Shown: piece by piece, positions 7,303-16,779 of the stretch
How the letters are laid out: the number at the start of each line of letters is the position of its first letter
Numbering within the stretch: the first letter of the stretch is position 1
DNA from: Microcystis novacekii Mn_MB_F_20050700_S1
GTDB taxonomy: Bacteria; Cyanobacteriota; Cyanobacteriia; Cyanobacteriales; Microcystaceae
Assembly (NCBI GenBank): GCA_007096045.1
Contig: SFAU01000234.1
Coordinates: 1 to 32,938, forward strand
DNA length: 32,938 nucleotides
Direction: 5' to 3'
Made by a program: the position numbers and the translations under genes
Notes under the pieces: model-generated
The model's input: only the letters and a program-made list of their open reading frames with translations
Told to the model about the DNA's origin: nothing
Database searches by the model: none

Positions 7303-8655
7303 TTAGGATTTGTTCAAGGGATTGAGAGTAAGACAAGTTTTAATTAATTCCTCCACTCCTAGGACTGGATAAATAGGGACTCCTAACTGATTAATAACAG
7401 TTTCTAGGGTGATATCATCTAAAAATACCGCTTCCCCATGCTTGAGCATAAGGGAGGGTAATAAAACCCCATCTCCAAGATTTTTACCTTGTAATCCTTT
7501 GAGAATATCTTGCCCGGTTAATAAACCAGTAACGGTGATTTCCTGCCCCCAATAATCACTATTTAAAGCCACTAATTCCACGGTTAAACCCCGCACATTA
7601 TTTAACTGTTTAATTAGAGGTTTAAAAGCTTGTTCTACCGCATTTCCCACCACCCATATCAATCGTCTAGAGGGAGTAATTTGAGCAGGTAATAACCTCT
7701 TGGCTGTCTTCTGAAAATCCCTAATAAATTGACGAATTGAGCCAACTCCGTTACCGATTTGGGGATAGTCTTCGTAGTGAGATTGAGGTGGTAAATCGAC
7801 TCGAGCAATTAAAAACCATTCATCGGCTAACCACACCACATTACTGCCAAATTCTTGACGAAATTGTTTCTGTAAAGTTTGGACTTGTTCGATCACTTCT
7901 CGCGCTTTTTCTTGACTAACAGGAATTAATTCATCTTCTTGGGGACGAAAGCGGGTTAATCCCACGGGAACTACGGCAACCGACTCCACACAGGGAATAT
8001 CCCCCCGATGAAAAGAAACCAGATCTAACAGGGTTCTTTCGAGATGAATGCCATCATTAATATTGGGACAAACTACCACTTGGGCATGAATTTGTAATTG
8101 TCTGGCTTGTAGCCATTTTAAATGGTCTAAAATTTGACCAGCGCGGGGATTTTTTAAGAGACGAATTCTCAGATCGGGTTCCGTGGCATGAACGGACACA
8201 AAAAGCGGTGATATTCGCATCTTTTCGAGCCGCTGCCATTCTTTTGCGGTGAGATTAGTTAAGGTTAAATAACTGCCATAGAGAAAACTTAAGCGATAGT
8301 CATCATCTTTATAGTACAAAGTTTTTCTTTTGCCCTCTGGTTGTTGATCGATAAAGCAAAAAGGACATTTATTATTACACTGAATTAAGCCATCAAAAAG
8401 GGCGGTTTCAAACTCTAAACCTAAGTCTTCATGATAATCTTTTTCGATTTTTACTTGATGAGTTTTGCCCTGACTATCAAGCACTTCTAGGGTTAAAAAT
8501 TCATCGGCACATAAAAATTGATAATCGATTAAGTCCCGGGGACGATTACCATTGATAGAGACGAGCGCATCCCCGATTTCAAAACCTACCTCGGCGGCGA
8601 TCGAATCTGGGATGACACTACTAATTTTAGCTGGACGAATAGTTAATTCACTCAT
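7303..8655 (-). CDS. TIGR03279 family radical SAM protein (PDZ + radical SAM + DUF512)
   Basis: A 450-aa protein with the architecture of the cyanobacterial TIGR03279 family. It has an N-terminal PDZ-like domain (about 1-75, AAEVGFEIGDALVSING), a radical SAM core with the cluster motif Cys93-x3-Cys97-x2-Cys100 (CNNKCPFC), and a C-terminal DUF512 domain with VWLADEWFLIA and GVGSIRQFIRDF. The Cys motif binds the [4Fe-4S] cluster that cleaves S-adenosylmethionine. The substrate of the family is unknown to me. Length and all domains look complete; the start is ATG 8655. It is convergent with the MlaE gene (90-nt gap) and not in an obvious operon. Confidence 0.9.
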   Translation of the reverse strand: MSELTIRPAKISSVIPDSIAAEVGFEIGDALVSINGNRPRDLIDYQFLCADEFLTLEVLDSQGKTHQVKIEKDYHEDLGLEFETALFDGLIQCNNKCPFCFIDQQPEGKRKTLYYKDDDYRLSFLYGSYLTLTNLTAKEWQRLEKMRISPLFVSVHATEPDLRIRLLKNPRAGQILDHLKWLQARQLQIHAQVVVCPNINDGIHLERTLLDLVSFHRGDIPCVESVAVVPVGLTRFRPQEDELIPVSQEKAREVIEQVQTLQKQFRQEFGSNVVWLADEWFLIARVDLPPQSHYEDYPQIGNGVGSIRQFIRDFQKTAKRLLPAQITPSRRLIWVVGNAVEQAFKPLIKQLNNVRGLTVELVALNSDYWGQEITVTGLLTGQDILKGLQGKNLGDGVLLPSLMLKHGEAVFLDDITLETVINQLGVPIYPVLGVEELIKTCLTLNPLNKS

Positions 8656-8763
8656 ATTTTTAGGTCGCCATCCAATTATTTAACTGCATTTCGAGAGAGT
8701 CTTTGGCTACATCTCACTTTTGTCAAACTAATTCTACCGCATCTTAGGTTGCTACCGACTCTT

Positions 8764-8872
8764 GTTTCAATCCCTATAGCGATTTTAATTAATTGGAACA
8801 GTAGAACCGATTCATGAATCGGTTCTACTAGACTCGTTTCAATCCCTAATAGGGTTTAAGATTAATTGGAAC
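8764..8872 (+). CRISPR. Remnant CRISPR array: two repeats and one palindromic spacer
   Basis: The repeat at 8836-8872 (37 nt) starts GTTTCAATCCCTAATAGGG and ends ATTAATTGGAAC, the form I associate with cyanobacterial (including Microcystis) CRISPR repeats. The unit at 8764-8799 is a degenerate 36-nt copy with the same ends. The interval (8800-8835, 36 nt) is of spacer length. A half repeat is found at 9319. No cas gene lies nearby, so this is an orphan or decayed array. The spacer is unusual: its first 30 nt form a perfect palindrome. Confidence 0.7.
8800..8829. repeat. Perfect 30-nt palindrome in the CRISPR spacer position
   Basis: The 15-nt arm AGTAGAACCGATTCA is followed directly by its exact reverse complement. 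It occupies the interval between the two CRISPR-like repeats. In style it matches the other perfect palindromes of the window (4601-4635, 27292-27326), which suggests a dispersed hairpin element and not an acquired phage fragment. Confidence 0.85.
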
Positions 8873-8937
8873 TCGATCGTTTTAATTTACGGCTAAAATT
8901 TTGGTAAATTGACAATATTACTTTGTCAACCAAAAAA

Positions 8938-9270
8938 ATGAAAGCTGTACTACTTTCTTTAGTTCTTGTCTTGTCACCTACCGTGGCACTCTGTAATCCT
9001 TCTAACTCCCTTGACCCTAGCACGCAAGCAATACTTGAACAAAGGTTTTGCCAGTACCTTAAGTCTGGTTTGACATTAGCAGAAACTGTAAAGGTGATCG
9101 GCTATCAAGTTAAGCAAAACTTACCTGCTGTATCTAGACTTCGGAGAGAAACAGGCTCAGGGGCAGAGATACTGTATATTCTTGCTGACGAATTAGTAAG
9201 GAGTAACACAGTAGCAGTTTTCAGGGGTACACTTAAAAATAGATGTCCCGAATTTCTTCCTCGTAGCTAA
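8938..9270 (+). CDS. Small secreted protein of unknown function
   Basis: A 110-aa protein when started at ATG 8938; an in-frame TTG at 8923 is the only earlier choice and would put charged residues before the signal. The N-terminus MKAVLLSLVLVLSPTVALC is a clear signal peptide; the residue before the Cys is Leu, so it is not a good lipobox. The mature part is helical with two further Cys (QRFCQYL and KNRCPEF), which could form a periplasmic disulfide. No family is recognised. It stands alone, with CRISPR-like repeats at 8764-8872 upstream and 9319 downstream, so it may have been inserted into a former array. No clear ribosome binding site was seen. Confidence 0.55.
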   Translation: MKAVLLSLVLVLSPTVALCNPSNSLDPSTQAILEQRFCQYLKSGLTLAETVKVIGYQVKQNLPAVSRLRRETGSGAEILYILADELVRSNTVAVFRGTLKNRCPEFLPRS

Positions 9271-9318
9271 CTGTTTTTTGCTTTTTTTACTTTGATAAAA
9301 CTAAAAAGCTAAAATAAT

Positions 9319-9355
9319 GTTTCAATCCCTATTAGGGCATTCAAGCTGAATATAT
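9319..9355 (+). CRISPR. Degenerate CRISPR-type half repeat
   Basis: The first 19 nt (GTTTCAATCCCTATTAGGG) match the repeat at 8836 with one change; the second half has lost similarity. It lies 49 nt after the stop of the small secreted protein gene and has the same orientation as the two units upstream. Confidence 0.5.
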
Positions 9356-9477
9356 CTAGTAGAAACGGACTTTCTCAATTTTTTAGGAGCGTGTCAACCG
9401 TTATACTCCGGGACGATGGGCAACTGTGACATAATCTCTGATTAGGTACGGTAAGTCGCTAGTGAACCCCGTTAGCC

Positions 9478-9735
9478 TTGGAGAATTCCTTGCTAGACAC
9501 CATTTCCACCCTATCCCCAAAACTAACAGCGATCGAATCTACGGGAAATCCTCTCCCGAAAGTTGCTACTTGTTCCTCCACCTGTCGTTACTGTCGGTTT
9601 TATAAGTTTCAGGGGAGAGGAAATGGCTATTGTCAACGCTTGGAAGTCCCTGTTCACAGTCATTGGCGCGCTTGTCCTTTAATTTGTCCACCTTTCGCCC
9701 CTTCTTGGGAAAGGTCGGAAAATGGGCAATTTTAA
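9478..9735 (+). CDS. Small Cys-rich conserved protein
   Basis: 85 aa if started at TTG 9478; TTG 9490 (81 aa) is an alternative with GGAGAA just upstream. No ATG is available, so the start is uncertain. The core has CSSTCRYCRFYKFQGRGNGYC, followed by QRLEVPVHSHWRACPL and PPFAPSWE, giving five or six cysteines spaced like a zinc or iron-sulfur site. The pattern of spaced Cys, then VP(V), a Trp, ACxL and PPF, is one I recall from short conserved cyanobacterial proteins of unknown function, which supports it as a real gene. A good terminator follows at 9777. Confidence 0.65.
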   Translation: MENSLLDTISTLSPKLTAIESTGNPLPKVATCSSTCRYCRFYKFQGRGNGYCQRLEVPVHSHWRACPLICPPFAPSWERSENGQF

Positions 9736-9776
9736 GTAGTTATCTGGATTTTACTACCTGTATCGAGCAATTTTCT

Positions 9777-9808
9777 CCCCATCCCGCTCCGTGCGAGGAT
9801 GGGGTTTT
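9777..9808 (+). terminator. Rho-independent terminator after the Cys-rich gene
   Basis: The 8-bp stem CCCCATCC / GGATGGGG has a 12-nt loop and is followed by TTTT, 42 nt after the stop at 9735. It also lies just beyond the end of the convergent DUF202 gene and may slow both transcripts. Confidence 0.75.
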
Positions 9809-10205
9809 AATCGAAACCGATGCTTTCCACTCCACCGCTATCGGGACTGGTGGCGACAAAATAGAGAATTCCTGACCCGAGACAAGCGATCGCTATACTA
9901 AAGCAGATCATCCAGACTTGAGCAGGTTCGTAGCTATTACTATCGATCGCCCGCCGGATGAGAAAATACCGGCGCGTGGCAATGACAACGGTTAATAATC
10001 CCACCATAGCGAAGACAAAACCCAACAACCAACCTAGTCCTAGAGATGACGAAGATACTGTTCGTAAACGCAAAATGACCAGACCAAAACCCATCAAAGC
10101 GATCGAGGCGCGCATCCAAGACAGATAGGTGCGTTCGTTGGCCGAATGGTCTCGCCAGTAATCAGGGTTAAATTTCTGCCCTGTCTTTTGGGATTTAAAC
10201 AGCAT
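9807..10205 (-). CDS. DUF202 (YidH-like) family membrane protein
   Basis: 132 aa from the ATG at 10205 (MLFKSQKTG). The frame extends to 10241, but the later ATG has an AGGA-type ribosome site in front and is preferred. Family features are the N-terminal RDHSANERTYLSWMRASIALMGFG, whose NERTxLSWxR motif is the DUF202 hallmark, then three hydrophobic segments (about 30-50, 58-80 and 102-122). Function is unknown; members are small inner-membrane proteins. It lies 92 nt downstream of the prohibitin gene on the same strand, so co-transcription is possible. Confidence 0.85.
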   Translation of the reverse strand: MLFKSQKTGQKFNPDYWRDHSANERTYLSWMRASIALMGFGLVILRLRTVSSSSLGLGWLLGFVFAMVGLLTVVIATRRYFLIRRAIDSNSYEPAQVWMICFSIAIACLGSGILYFVATSPDSGGVESIGFD

Positions 10206-10297
10206 AGAGGAGTTCCTAGCAATCAAATTCAATAAAATCAAGTATTCTTTCTTCTGGTTTTAATAAATTGTTTTTATCATCTAGCCATTAAGGATTC

Positions 10298-11116
10298 TTA
10301 AGTCTTCTTCAAGCCACTTTTTCGCTTATTTTTAGCCAATTCAAGGGACTTAAGCAGATTATCATCCATAAATAGGGGGAGTTTACCGTCCCATTTTTCG
10401 ATTGCTTTGTTCTGTAAAACTTCTGGACTTAAGGAGTCTTGGAGAATGCGATGAGCTTCCGCCTCTCCTTTAGCCAGATTGATTTTTACTTCCGATTCTT
10501 TCAAGGCTTTCAGCACCATAAAACCGGCTTTTTTAGCTTCCTGTTCGGCAATTTGTTTGGCTTCCACCGCCTCGGTAAAGCGATCGGAAAAGTTGACATG
10601 AACCAAAGAAACATCATCCACACCGATATGATAATCCCGCAATCTTGCCGTCAAACGATGATCTACTTCTCCTTTGACTTCTTCCCGTTTAGTAATTAAT
10701 TCTTCGGCGGTATATTTAGCCATAACTTCCTTAAGAATTTCTTCCACTGCTGGATCGATCACTCGTTCAATGACAGCCGCTTCATCGCCAATTTGTTGAA
10801 AAATATTATTAACTTCTGATGCTAAAATATGCCAATTCAGGGCCACATCTGTAAATACTTCCTGTAGGTCTTTGGAGGAAGCTTCGGCCGCTATCTGTTG
10901 TTTTTGGATTCTCACACTTAGTTTTTTCACCGTGTTAACAACAGGAATAATCCCGTGAATGCCCTCATTAAGTATTTTCTCCTGTACTTGACCGAAGACC
11001 ATTAAAACCCCTCTTTCTCCCGCATTAACAATCACGAAAGGATTAAAAATAATCGCCAAAATTAATAACAAAAAAAAGATATTACTTGGTCTAGCTAAAA
11101 GACGAATTTTGAGCAT
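10298..11116 (-). CDS. Prohibitin-family (SPFH/Band 7) protein
   Basis: 272 aa with one N-terminal transmembrane segment (about 13-32) and an SPFH domain starting AGERGVLMVFGQVQEKILNEG. An Ala/Glu/Lys-rich coiled-coil region (AEQEAKKAGFMVLKALKESEV) follows, as in prohibitins. Members form large ring-like membrane assemblies that act as scaffolds and regulate FtsH proteases and membrane quality control; in cyanobacteria they are found in plasma and thylakoid membranes. It appears complete, with start ATG 11116. A decayed second copy of this gene lies at 21292-21532. The 669-nt gap upstream holds the promoter and a G-rich repeat. Confidence 0.92.
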   Translation of the reverse strand: MLKIRLLARPSNIFFLLLILAIIFNPFVIVNAGERGVLMVFGQVQEKILNEGIHGIIPVVNTVKKLSVRIQKQQIAAEASSKDLQEVFTDVALNWHILASEVNNIFQQIGDEAAVIERVIDPAVEEILKEVMAKYTAEELITKREEVKGEVDHRLTARLRDYHIGVDDVSLVHVNFSDRFTEAVEAKQIAEQEAKKAGFMVLKALKESEVKINLAKGEAEAHRILQDSLSPEVLQNKAIEKWDGKLPLFMDDNLLKSLELAKNKRKSGLKKT

Positions 11117-11785
11117 ATTAATTGAGAAAATAAATGGTTAATAGGATAGGCTTACAAATAAACAAAAAGGCTGTTTTTATTTTGATAATTCTCGATAATT
11201 TTATCTATAAAATAAAAGTAAACTTGTCCTGTATTTTTTAGATAAAGTCAGATTTAGTCTCGTTATTTATTTCCCTTCTGGTTGGCGAAATATCGAAAAA
11301 TACTTGTCTATTTATAGTTATCATAGTCGCCGATTAAATGTTTTAGAAATCATAAATTTAAACGAGCATCTCGTTAGTTTTAGTTAGAAAATTTACCCAA
11401 AAAGCATTTATCCAAGAAAGGAATCGGGGTTATCCAGAAGCAATTATAACAAAATTTCCTTGGGACTAAATGGTACATTCTCATTTCACCAGTCTAGCTG
11501 GTACTTTCTTTTGTAAGTAGGTAGGTGTTAAAAATTGTCAGATGCCCCCCTTATTAAGGGGGGATTAAGGGGGGATCGGCACCCCCTGATCAAGGGGGGA
11601 TTAAGGGGATTAGAACCACTTACTTAGCAATTACCTTAACACAATCTAGTTTCGGCATAAAAGATATTTTGTATAAAGGATATCTCGATAAATTGACTCG
11701 CAAAAATGACTATGGTAGAACCCTAAATACAGTAAACGGATAAGCCTACTGTACCCATTCCATTCCCTAACGAGGTCATTTATCG
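11117..11785. other. Gene-free region between the divergent prohibitin and PEP-CTERM genes
   Basis: 669 nt, mostly AT-rich, with no convincing open frame. Apart from the G-rich repeat at 11543-11610 I see no recognisable element. It should contain the promoters of both flanking genes, but no promoter is clear enough to mark. Confidence 0.6.
11543..11610. repeat. G-rich repeat with CCCCCCTTA palindrome
   Basis: CCCCCCTTA, one centre base and TAAGGGGGG form a perfect 19-nt palindrome (11545-11563). This is followed by ATTAAGGGGGGATC, then a second related unit (ACCCCCTGATCAAGGGGG, then ATTAAGGGG). GGGGGATTAAGGGGGGAT-type repeats are familiar from cyanobacterial intergenic DNA. The runs of G could also form quadruplexes. 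Confidence 0.8.
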
Positions 11786-12715
11786 ATGAGTCATCTTTTC
11801 ACGCAGTCGCGCCACCTCGCCGCTCTTTTCAAAATCGCCGCCACGACCACCGGAGTGGCCTTGGCTGTAACGACCGGAACATCCGCGCGTGCGGCGGGTT
11901 TTCTCCCCTTTTCCTTTCAAACCAACGTTACGGCCAGTCCGAACCTAACTGGAAATCCTAATCTTCTCAACGATCCCACTAAAGATGTCCGTCTCGATTC
12001 CGTGGTTTTCAACGGTTTAACGGTCAGTCAGTTTGATCTGGTCAATGGGGGTCGGGTTATCCGCAACGATACCGCCGACGTTACTGTGGGGGGAGTCACA
12101 TATACTAACGGAATTCTCCACACGGGTTACGGACCGAACACGACTAGCGATCCCCTGGTCGGGGAGGGTCCAGCGAAACCGAACCCCACGGGAGCGGATC
12201 TAGCCGCCAGTTTGGGCAATTTAAACCTGAATAGTCTCCTCGTAACCCGTGAGAATGCCGATACTGCGATTATCGAGGTTTCTTTCGCCCGACCGGTGAA
12301 TACGTTCTTTTTCTGGGAACGGGGGGGAACGGCGGGGGGAGCCGTTGCGGGGGATAGCGATTTACTGGTGGAAGCGCTCGCAGACGATGGAACGACGGTT
12401 TTAGCCAGCTATAAAATTTTACGCGCGAACTACACGAAAGCGGACTATAACATCAGCACGATCGTTCCTCCTGTCCTCAACAACGGCCCGTTCAATATTG
12501 GTTCGATCGGGATTAGGCTCGACGGTATCCGCGCGCGAACCCTGCGCTTAACTAGCGAGCGCAATAACGATCCCCTCCGTCTGAACGGAGTCGGCGATAA
12601 CGGGCCAGATTTCAAAGTAATCGCCGCCAACGTAAAGGTTCCCGAACCGAGTGTCGTGTTCGCAACTCTACTCGCAGGAAGTCTTGGAATCTTTGTGAAA
12701 CGAGGCAAGGCCTGA
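11786..12715 (+). CDS. PEP-CTERM sorting domain surface protein
   Basis: 309 aa. The N-terminus carries a long signal peptide (about 1-37, ending TSARAA). The C-terminal 26 residues hold the exosortase signal: the VPEPS motif, a hydrophobic segment (VVFATLLAGSLGIF) and a basic end (VKRGKA). Such proteins are cut and anchored or released at the cell surface by an exosortase, not present in this window. The middle has no Cys and reads like an all-beta secreted domain of exosortase-dependent proteins (STIIVE-type strands, HTGYGPNTTSDP); the specific family is not identified. A good GAGG ribosome site precedes ATG 11786. Single gene; higher G+C than the intergenic DNA upstream. Confidence 0.85.
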   Translation: MSHLFTQSRHLAALFKIAATTTGVALAVTTGTSARAAGFLPFSFQTNVTASPNLTGNPNLLNDPTKDVRLDSVVFNGLTVSQFDLVNGGRVIRNDTADVTVGGVTYTNGILHTGYGPNTTSDPLVGEGPAKPNPTGADLAASLGNLNLNSLLVTRENADTAIIEVSFARPVNTFFFWERGGTAGGAVAGDSDLLVEALADDGTTVLASYKILRANYTKADYNISTIVPPVLNNGPFNIGSIGIRLDGIRARTLRLTSERNNDPLRLNGVGDNGPDFKVIAANVKVPEPSVVFATLLAGSLGIFVKRGKA

Positions 12716-12853
12716 TCGTTCTACTCCCAGTAAGGAGTGAATGCTTTTAATGCTGTTAAAATGCCATCAACCAGCAAATTTCATTGATGAAAAATACTGA
12801 TACATAGGGCAAAAACCTCTATTTATCCAGTATTCAGGAGATAATCACCCTTT

Positions 12854-12878
12854 TTCCTCGATCGCACAGATCGAGGAA
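12854..12878 (+). promoter_or_regulatory. Leader hairpin upstream of metY
   Basis: The 10-bp perfect stem TTCCTCGATC / GATCGAGGAA has a 5-nt loop and ends 30 nt before the metY start. A pyrimidine-rich tract (TTTACCCTTTATTTTCCTCC) follows. It may act as an attenuator or mRNA-end structure for the met genes, or simply reflect the GATCG-rich background; no known SAM riboswitch fold was recognised. Confidence 0.35.
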
Positions 12879-12902
12879 TTTACCCTTTATTTTCCTCCGT
12901 GA

Positions 12903-14207
<1,305 letters not shown>

Positions 14208-14222
14208 GCAACCACCCTGCCC

Positions 14223-15275
14223 ATGGATCGCCTAGACTTGATCTCCCCGGAAACCCGTTTCTATTCCCCACCGCATCCTTTTGTTCTCGAATCGGGGGCG
14301 GTTCTCGAAAGGGTGCGGATCGCCTATCGAACCTGGGGAATTTTGAATAACAAGCGGGATAACGGGGTTATTGTCTGTCATGCCTTCACGGGATCGGCGG
14401 ACGTGGAAGCTTGGTGGGAACCTTTGTTAGGAACCGGACGCGTTCTCGATCCGACCCGCGATTTTATTGTCTGTAGCAATATTCTCGGCAGTTGCTACGG
14501 GACAACCGGCCCCACTTCGATCAATCCCCGTACCGGTAAACCCTACGGCCCGACTTTCCCAGAGATCACCATTAGGGATCTGGTTCACCTACAACGGCTG
14601 TTGGTGGAGGCATTGGGGATTGAGTCTTTGCGGTTGGTGATCGGGGGTTCCTTGGGAGGGATGCAGGTTTTGGAGTGGGCGCTACTATACCCGGAGAGGA
14701 CGCGATCGATCGCTGTGATTGCGGCTTCGGGACGACATTCGGCCTGGTGTATCGCGCTGGGAGAGGCCCAAAGGGGAGCGATCTACGCTGATCCAGATTG
14801 GCAAGGGGGAAATTATGCGATCGATCGCCCTCCGGCCCGGGGTTTATCGGCAGCCCGGATGATGGCGATGACTACCTACCGATCGCACGCCAGTTTTGAG
14901 GAACGTTTCGGCCGGGAGTACGGGGAGGGGGGAGAGTTTACGATCGCCCGCTATTTAGAATATCAGGGGAGAAAGTTAGTCGAACGTTTTGACGCGAATG
15001 CTTATATAACGTTAAGTAGGGCGATGGATCGTCATAATGTCACGCGTTTGGGAAGGAGTTACGAATCGGTTTTACAGTCGATTCAACAACCGACGGCGAT
15101 CGTGGCGATCGATTCGGATCTTCTTTATCCTCCCGTGGAACAAGAGGAGTTAGCGAAATATATCCCCAATTCGCAATTATTCTGGTTGCGATCGCCGCAC
15201 GGTCACGATGCGTTTTTAATGGATGGCGATATGGATGCGTTGAATGATCTTCTCGTCCCTTTCGGGAATGGGTGA
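14223..15275 (+). CDS. metX: Homoserine O-acetyltransferase
   Basis: A 350-aa alpha/beta hydrolase-fold acyltransferase. It transfers acetyl from acetyl-CoA to homoserine, the first committed step of methionine synthesis. Visible features are the early HAFTGSAD oxyanion region, nucleophile Ser143 in GGSLGGMQ, the family segment AASGRHSAWCIALGEAQR, a late acid in DSDLLYP and the final His in SPHGHDAFL. The distinction from succinyltransferase is by family resemblance. Start ATG 14223, 15 nt after metY. Its last 10 codons or so and the following 43 nt are duplicated at 17554-17625, on the far side of an inserted two-gene module. Confidence 0.93.
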   Translation: MDRLDLISPETRFYSPPHPFVLESGAVLERVRIAYRTWGILNNKRDNGVIVCHAFTGSADVEAWWEPLLGTGRVLDPTRDFIVCSNILGSCYGTTGPTSINPRTGKPYGPTFPEITIRDLVHLQRLLVEALGIESLRLVIGGSLGGMQVLEWALLYPERTRSIAVIAASGRHSAWCIALGEAQRGAIYADPDWQGGNYAIDRPPARGLSAARMMAMTTYRSHASFEERFGREYGEGGEFTIARYLEYQGRKLVERFDANAYITLSRAMDRHNVTRLGRSYESVLQSIQQPTAIVAIDSDLLYPPVEQEELAKYIPNSQLFWLRSPHGHDAFLMDGDMDALNDLLVPFGNG

Positions 15276-15318
15276 ACAACGGGAAATAGTCGCGGCTTGG
15301 GGATGGTCGGGGTAGAGG
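15246..15318 (+). repeat. Left copy of a ~72-nt direct repeat (3' end of metX)
   Basis: The stretch from GATCTTCTC through CTTTCGGGAATGGGTGA (the metX stop) to GGGGTAGAG matches 17554-17625, with about six substitutions and one single-base gap. The two copies bracket the ATPase/nuclease module. The coding copy here is presumed original, because it completes metX. Confidence 0.85.
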
Positions 15319-15366
15319 GCGTTTGCGCTACTATGGTCTATAGCCGTACACCGAGAGGGCTGACTC

Positions 15367-16779
15367 ATGCAAAAAATTATTATTAAAAATTTCGGAGCGA
15401 TCGAGTACGCTGAAATCGAGATTAAAAAGGTTCTAGTTTTAATCGGCGAACAAGCGAGCGGCAAGAGTACGATCGCTAAGTTAATTTATTTTTTTAAATC
15501 ACTCAAAGATTATTTATCCAAAGATCAACTAAAAACATCAGATTCTCTCGATATATTCTCAAATTTTGTATTTCTTATACAAGAAAGATTTTATGATTTT
15601 TTTGGTTCTACACTTCATCTACCCAATTTTGAGATAACTTATTATTATAGTCTTGAAAAAAATAAATTTATTAATTTAGCGCTTGATGATGAAAAAAAAA
15701 TTAATGCCAGTCTCAGCAATAACTTTTTTAATGAAAATATTGAAAAATATATAAATCAAATTAAAAAACTCTTAGAGGAAGATTTATCTGATGAGGATTT
15801 GAATTCTTACGCTCCTAATATAGGCATAATTAGATATATTCAAAGACTTTATACAATATTAAATCAATCCCTAGAATCAGTATTTGAAACAAGCCAGACC
15901 GATTTATTTTTTGTAATTGCAAGTAGAAACGTAACAGTAAGCTATTCTAATCAGTTCAATATGCGCTTATTCGCTGGGATACAAAATACACTAGAGAAGA
16001 ATAATCAAAAATGTTCAAATAACAAACAACAAATTACAGATGATATTTTGATGATTGAATTTATAGAAAAATGTGAGATAATTAAAAATATTTTTGAAAA
16101 ATTTGATAATTTTGACGGACTAATTAACAGATATGTAGAAGACGAAGCTAAAAAGCATCATCTAATAAATATAATGGAAAAAGTTTATAAAATATTAAAG
16201 GGTAGATATTGTATCGATAGTGATGGTGAAAAAATTGTACTAGATAGGCAATCTAAAAAATATGTTTATTTGCATAATGCTTCGTCAGGACAAAAGGAAT
16301 CCATTAGAATATTACAAGATATTTTTCTAAATATTATTAATAATAGAATAATTTTAAGAGTAATAGAAGAACCAGAAGCCCATTTATTTCCTATTGTCCA
16401 GAAAAACTTAATTGAACTATTGGCAGTAATGGTCAATCAAAATGCTGATAACCAATTAATTATAACAACCCATAGTCCTTATATATTATCAGTTTTCAAT
16501 AATTTATTGTTTGCCAAAAGAGTTGTTGATAAAAATCCATCGGCAAAGTCTGAAGTATCCGAAATAATATCAGAAGATTACTGGTTAAACGCTCCTGAAT
16601 TTTCTGCGTACTCGCTAGGAAATCAATCTTTAGACGAAGAGGCTAAATATTGTGAATCTATTTTTGATAGTAACACGGGATTGATCGCTCAGAATTATCT
16701 AGATACCGTATCCGAAATGATGGGAGGTGAATTTAATAAGCTATATAATATCCACGCTAGAACCTTCAAAAGAAAATGA
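15367..16779 (+). CDS. ABC-type (AAA/RecF-like) ATPase of a putative two-gene defence module
   Basis: A 470-aa soluble ATPase. It starts MQKIIIKNFGAIEYAEIEIK, the usual opening of RecF/SMC/OLD-like proteins. Walker A is GEQASGKST (27-35); a helical insert of about 250 residues follows; the ABC-type signature is ASSGQKES (305-312); Walker B is VIEEPEAH (catalytic Glu334/335); the switch His369 is in TTHSPYIL. The C-terminus has no obvious TOPRIM domain, so it differs from OLD nucleases. It overlaps the next gene by four nt (ATGA), implying translational coupling. Composition is far richer in A+T than metX, indicating transfer. ATPases of this shape paired with a nuclease occur in phage-defence systems (PARIS, Septu, Gabija-like pairs); none matches clearly, so defence is an inference. 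Confidence 0.8.
   Translation: MQKIIIKNFGAIEYAEIEIKKVLVLIGEQASGKSTIAKLIYFFKSLKDYLSKDQLKTSDSLDIFSNFVFLIQERFYDFFGSTLHLPNFEITYYYSLEKNKFINLALDDEKKINASLSNNFFNENIEKYINQIKKLLEEDLSDEDLNSYAPNIGIIRYIQRLYTILNQSLESVFETSQTDLFFVIASRNVTVSYSNQFNMRLFAGIQNTLEKNNQKCSNNKQQITDDILMIEFIEKCEIIKNIFEKFDNFDGLINRYVEDEAKKHHLINIMEKVYKILKGRYCIDSDGEKIVLDRQSKKYVYLHNASSGQKESIRILQDIFLNIINNRIILRVIEEPEAHLFPIVQKNLIELLAVMVNQNADNQLIITTHSPYILSVFNNLLFAKRVVDKNPSAKSEVSEIISEDYWLNAPEFSAYSLGNQSLDEEAKYCESIFDSNTGLIAQNYLDTVSEMMGGEFNKLYNIHARTFKRK

Noticed and set aside
9630-9875. 81-aa plus frame after the Cys-rich gene
   Set aside because: It overlaps the Cys-rich gene and the DUF202 gene, runs through a terminator hairpin and has no recognisable features.
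12445-12708. Minus-strand frame inside the PEP-CTERM gene, and several frames inside metY
   Set aside because: They are shadows of GC-rich coding DNA with stronger plus-strand family matches.
15367-16779. ATPase as an OLD-family nuclease
   Set aside because: The C-terminus after the switch His is too short and has no visible TOPRIM acidic motifs.
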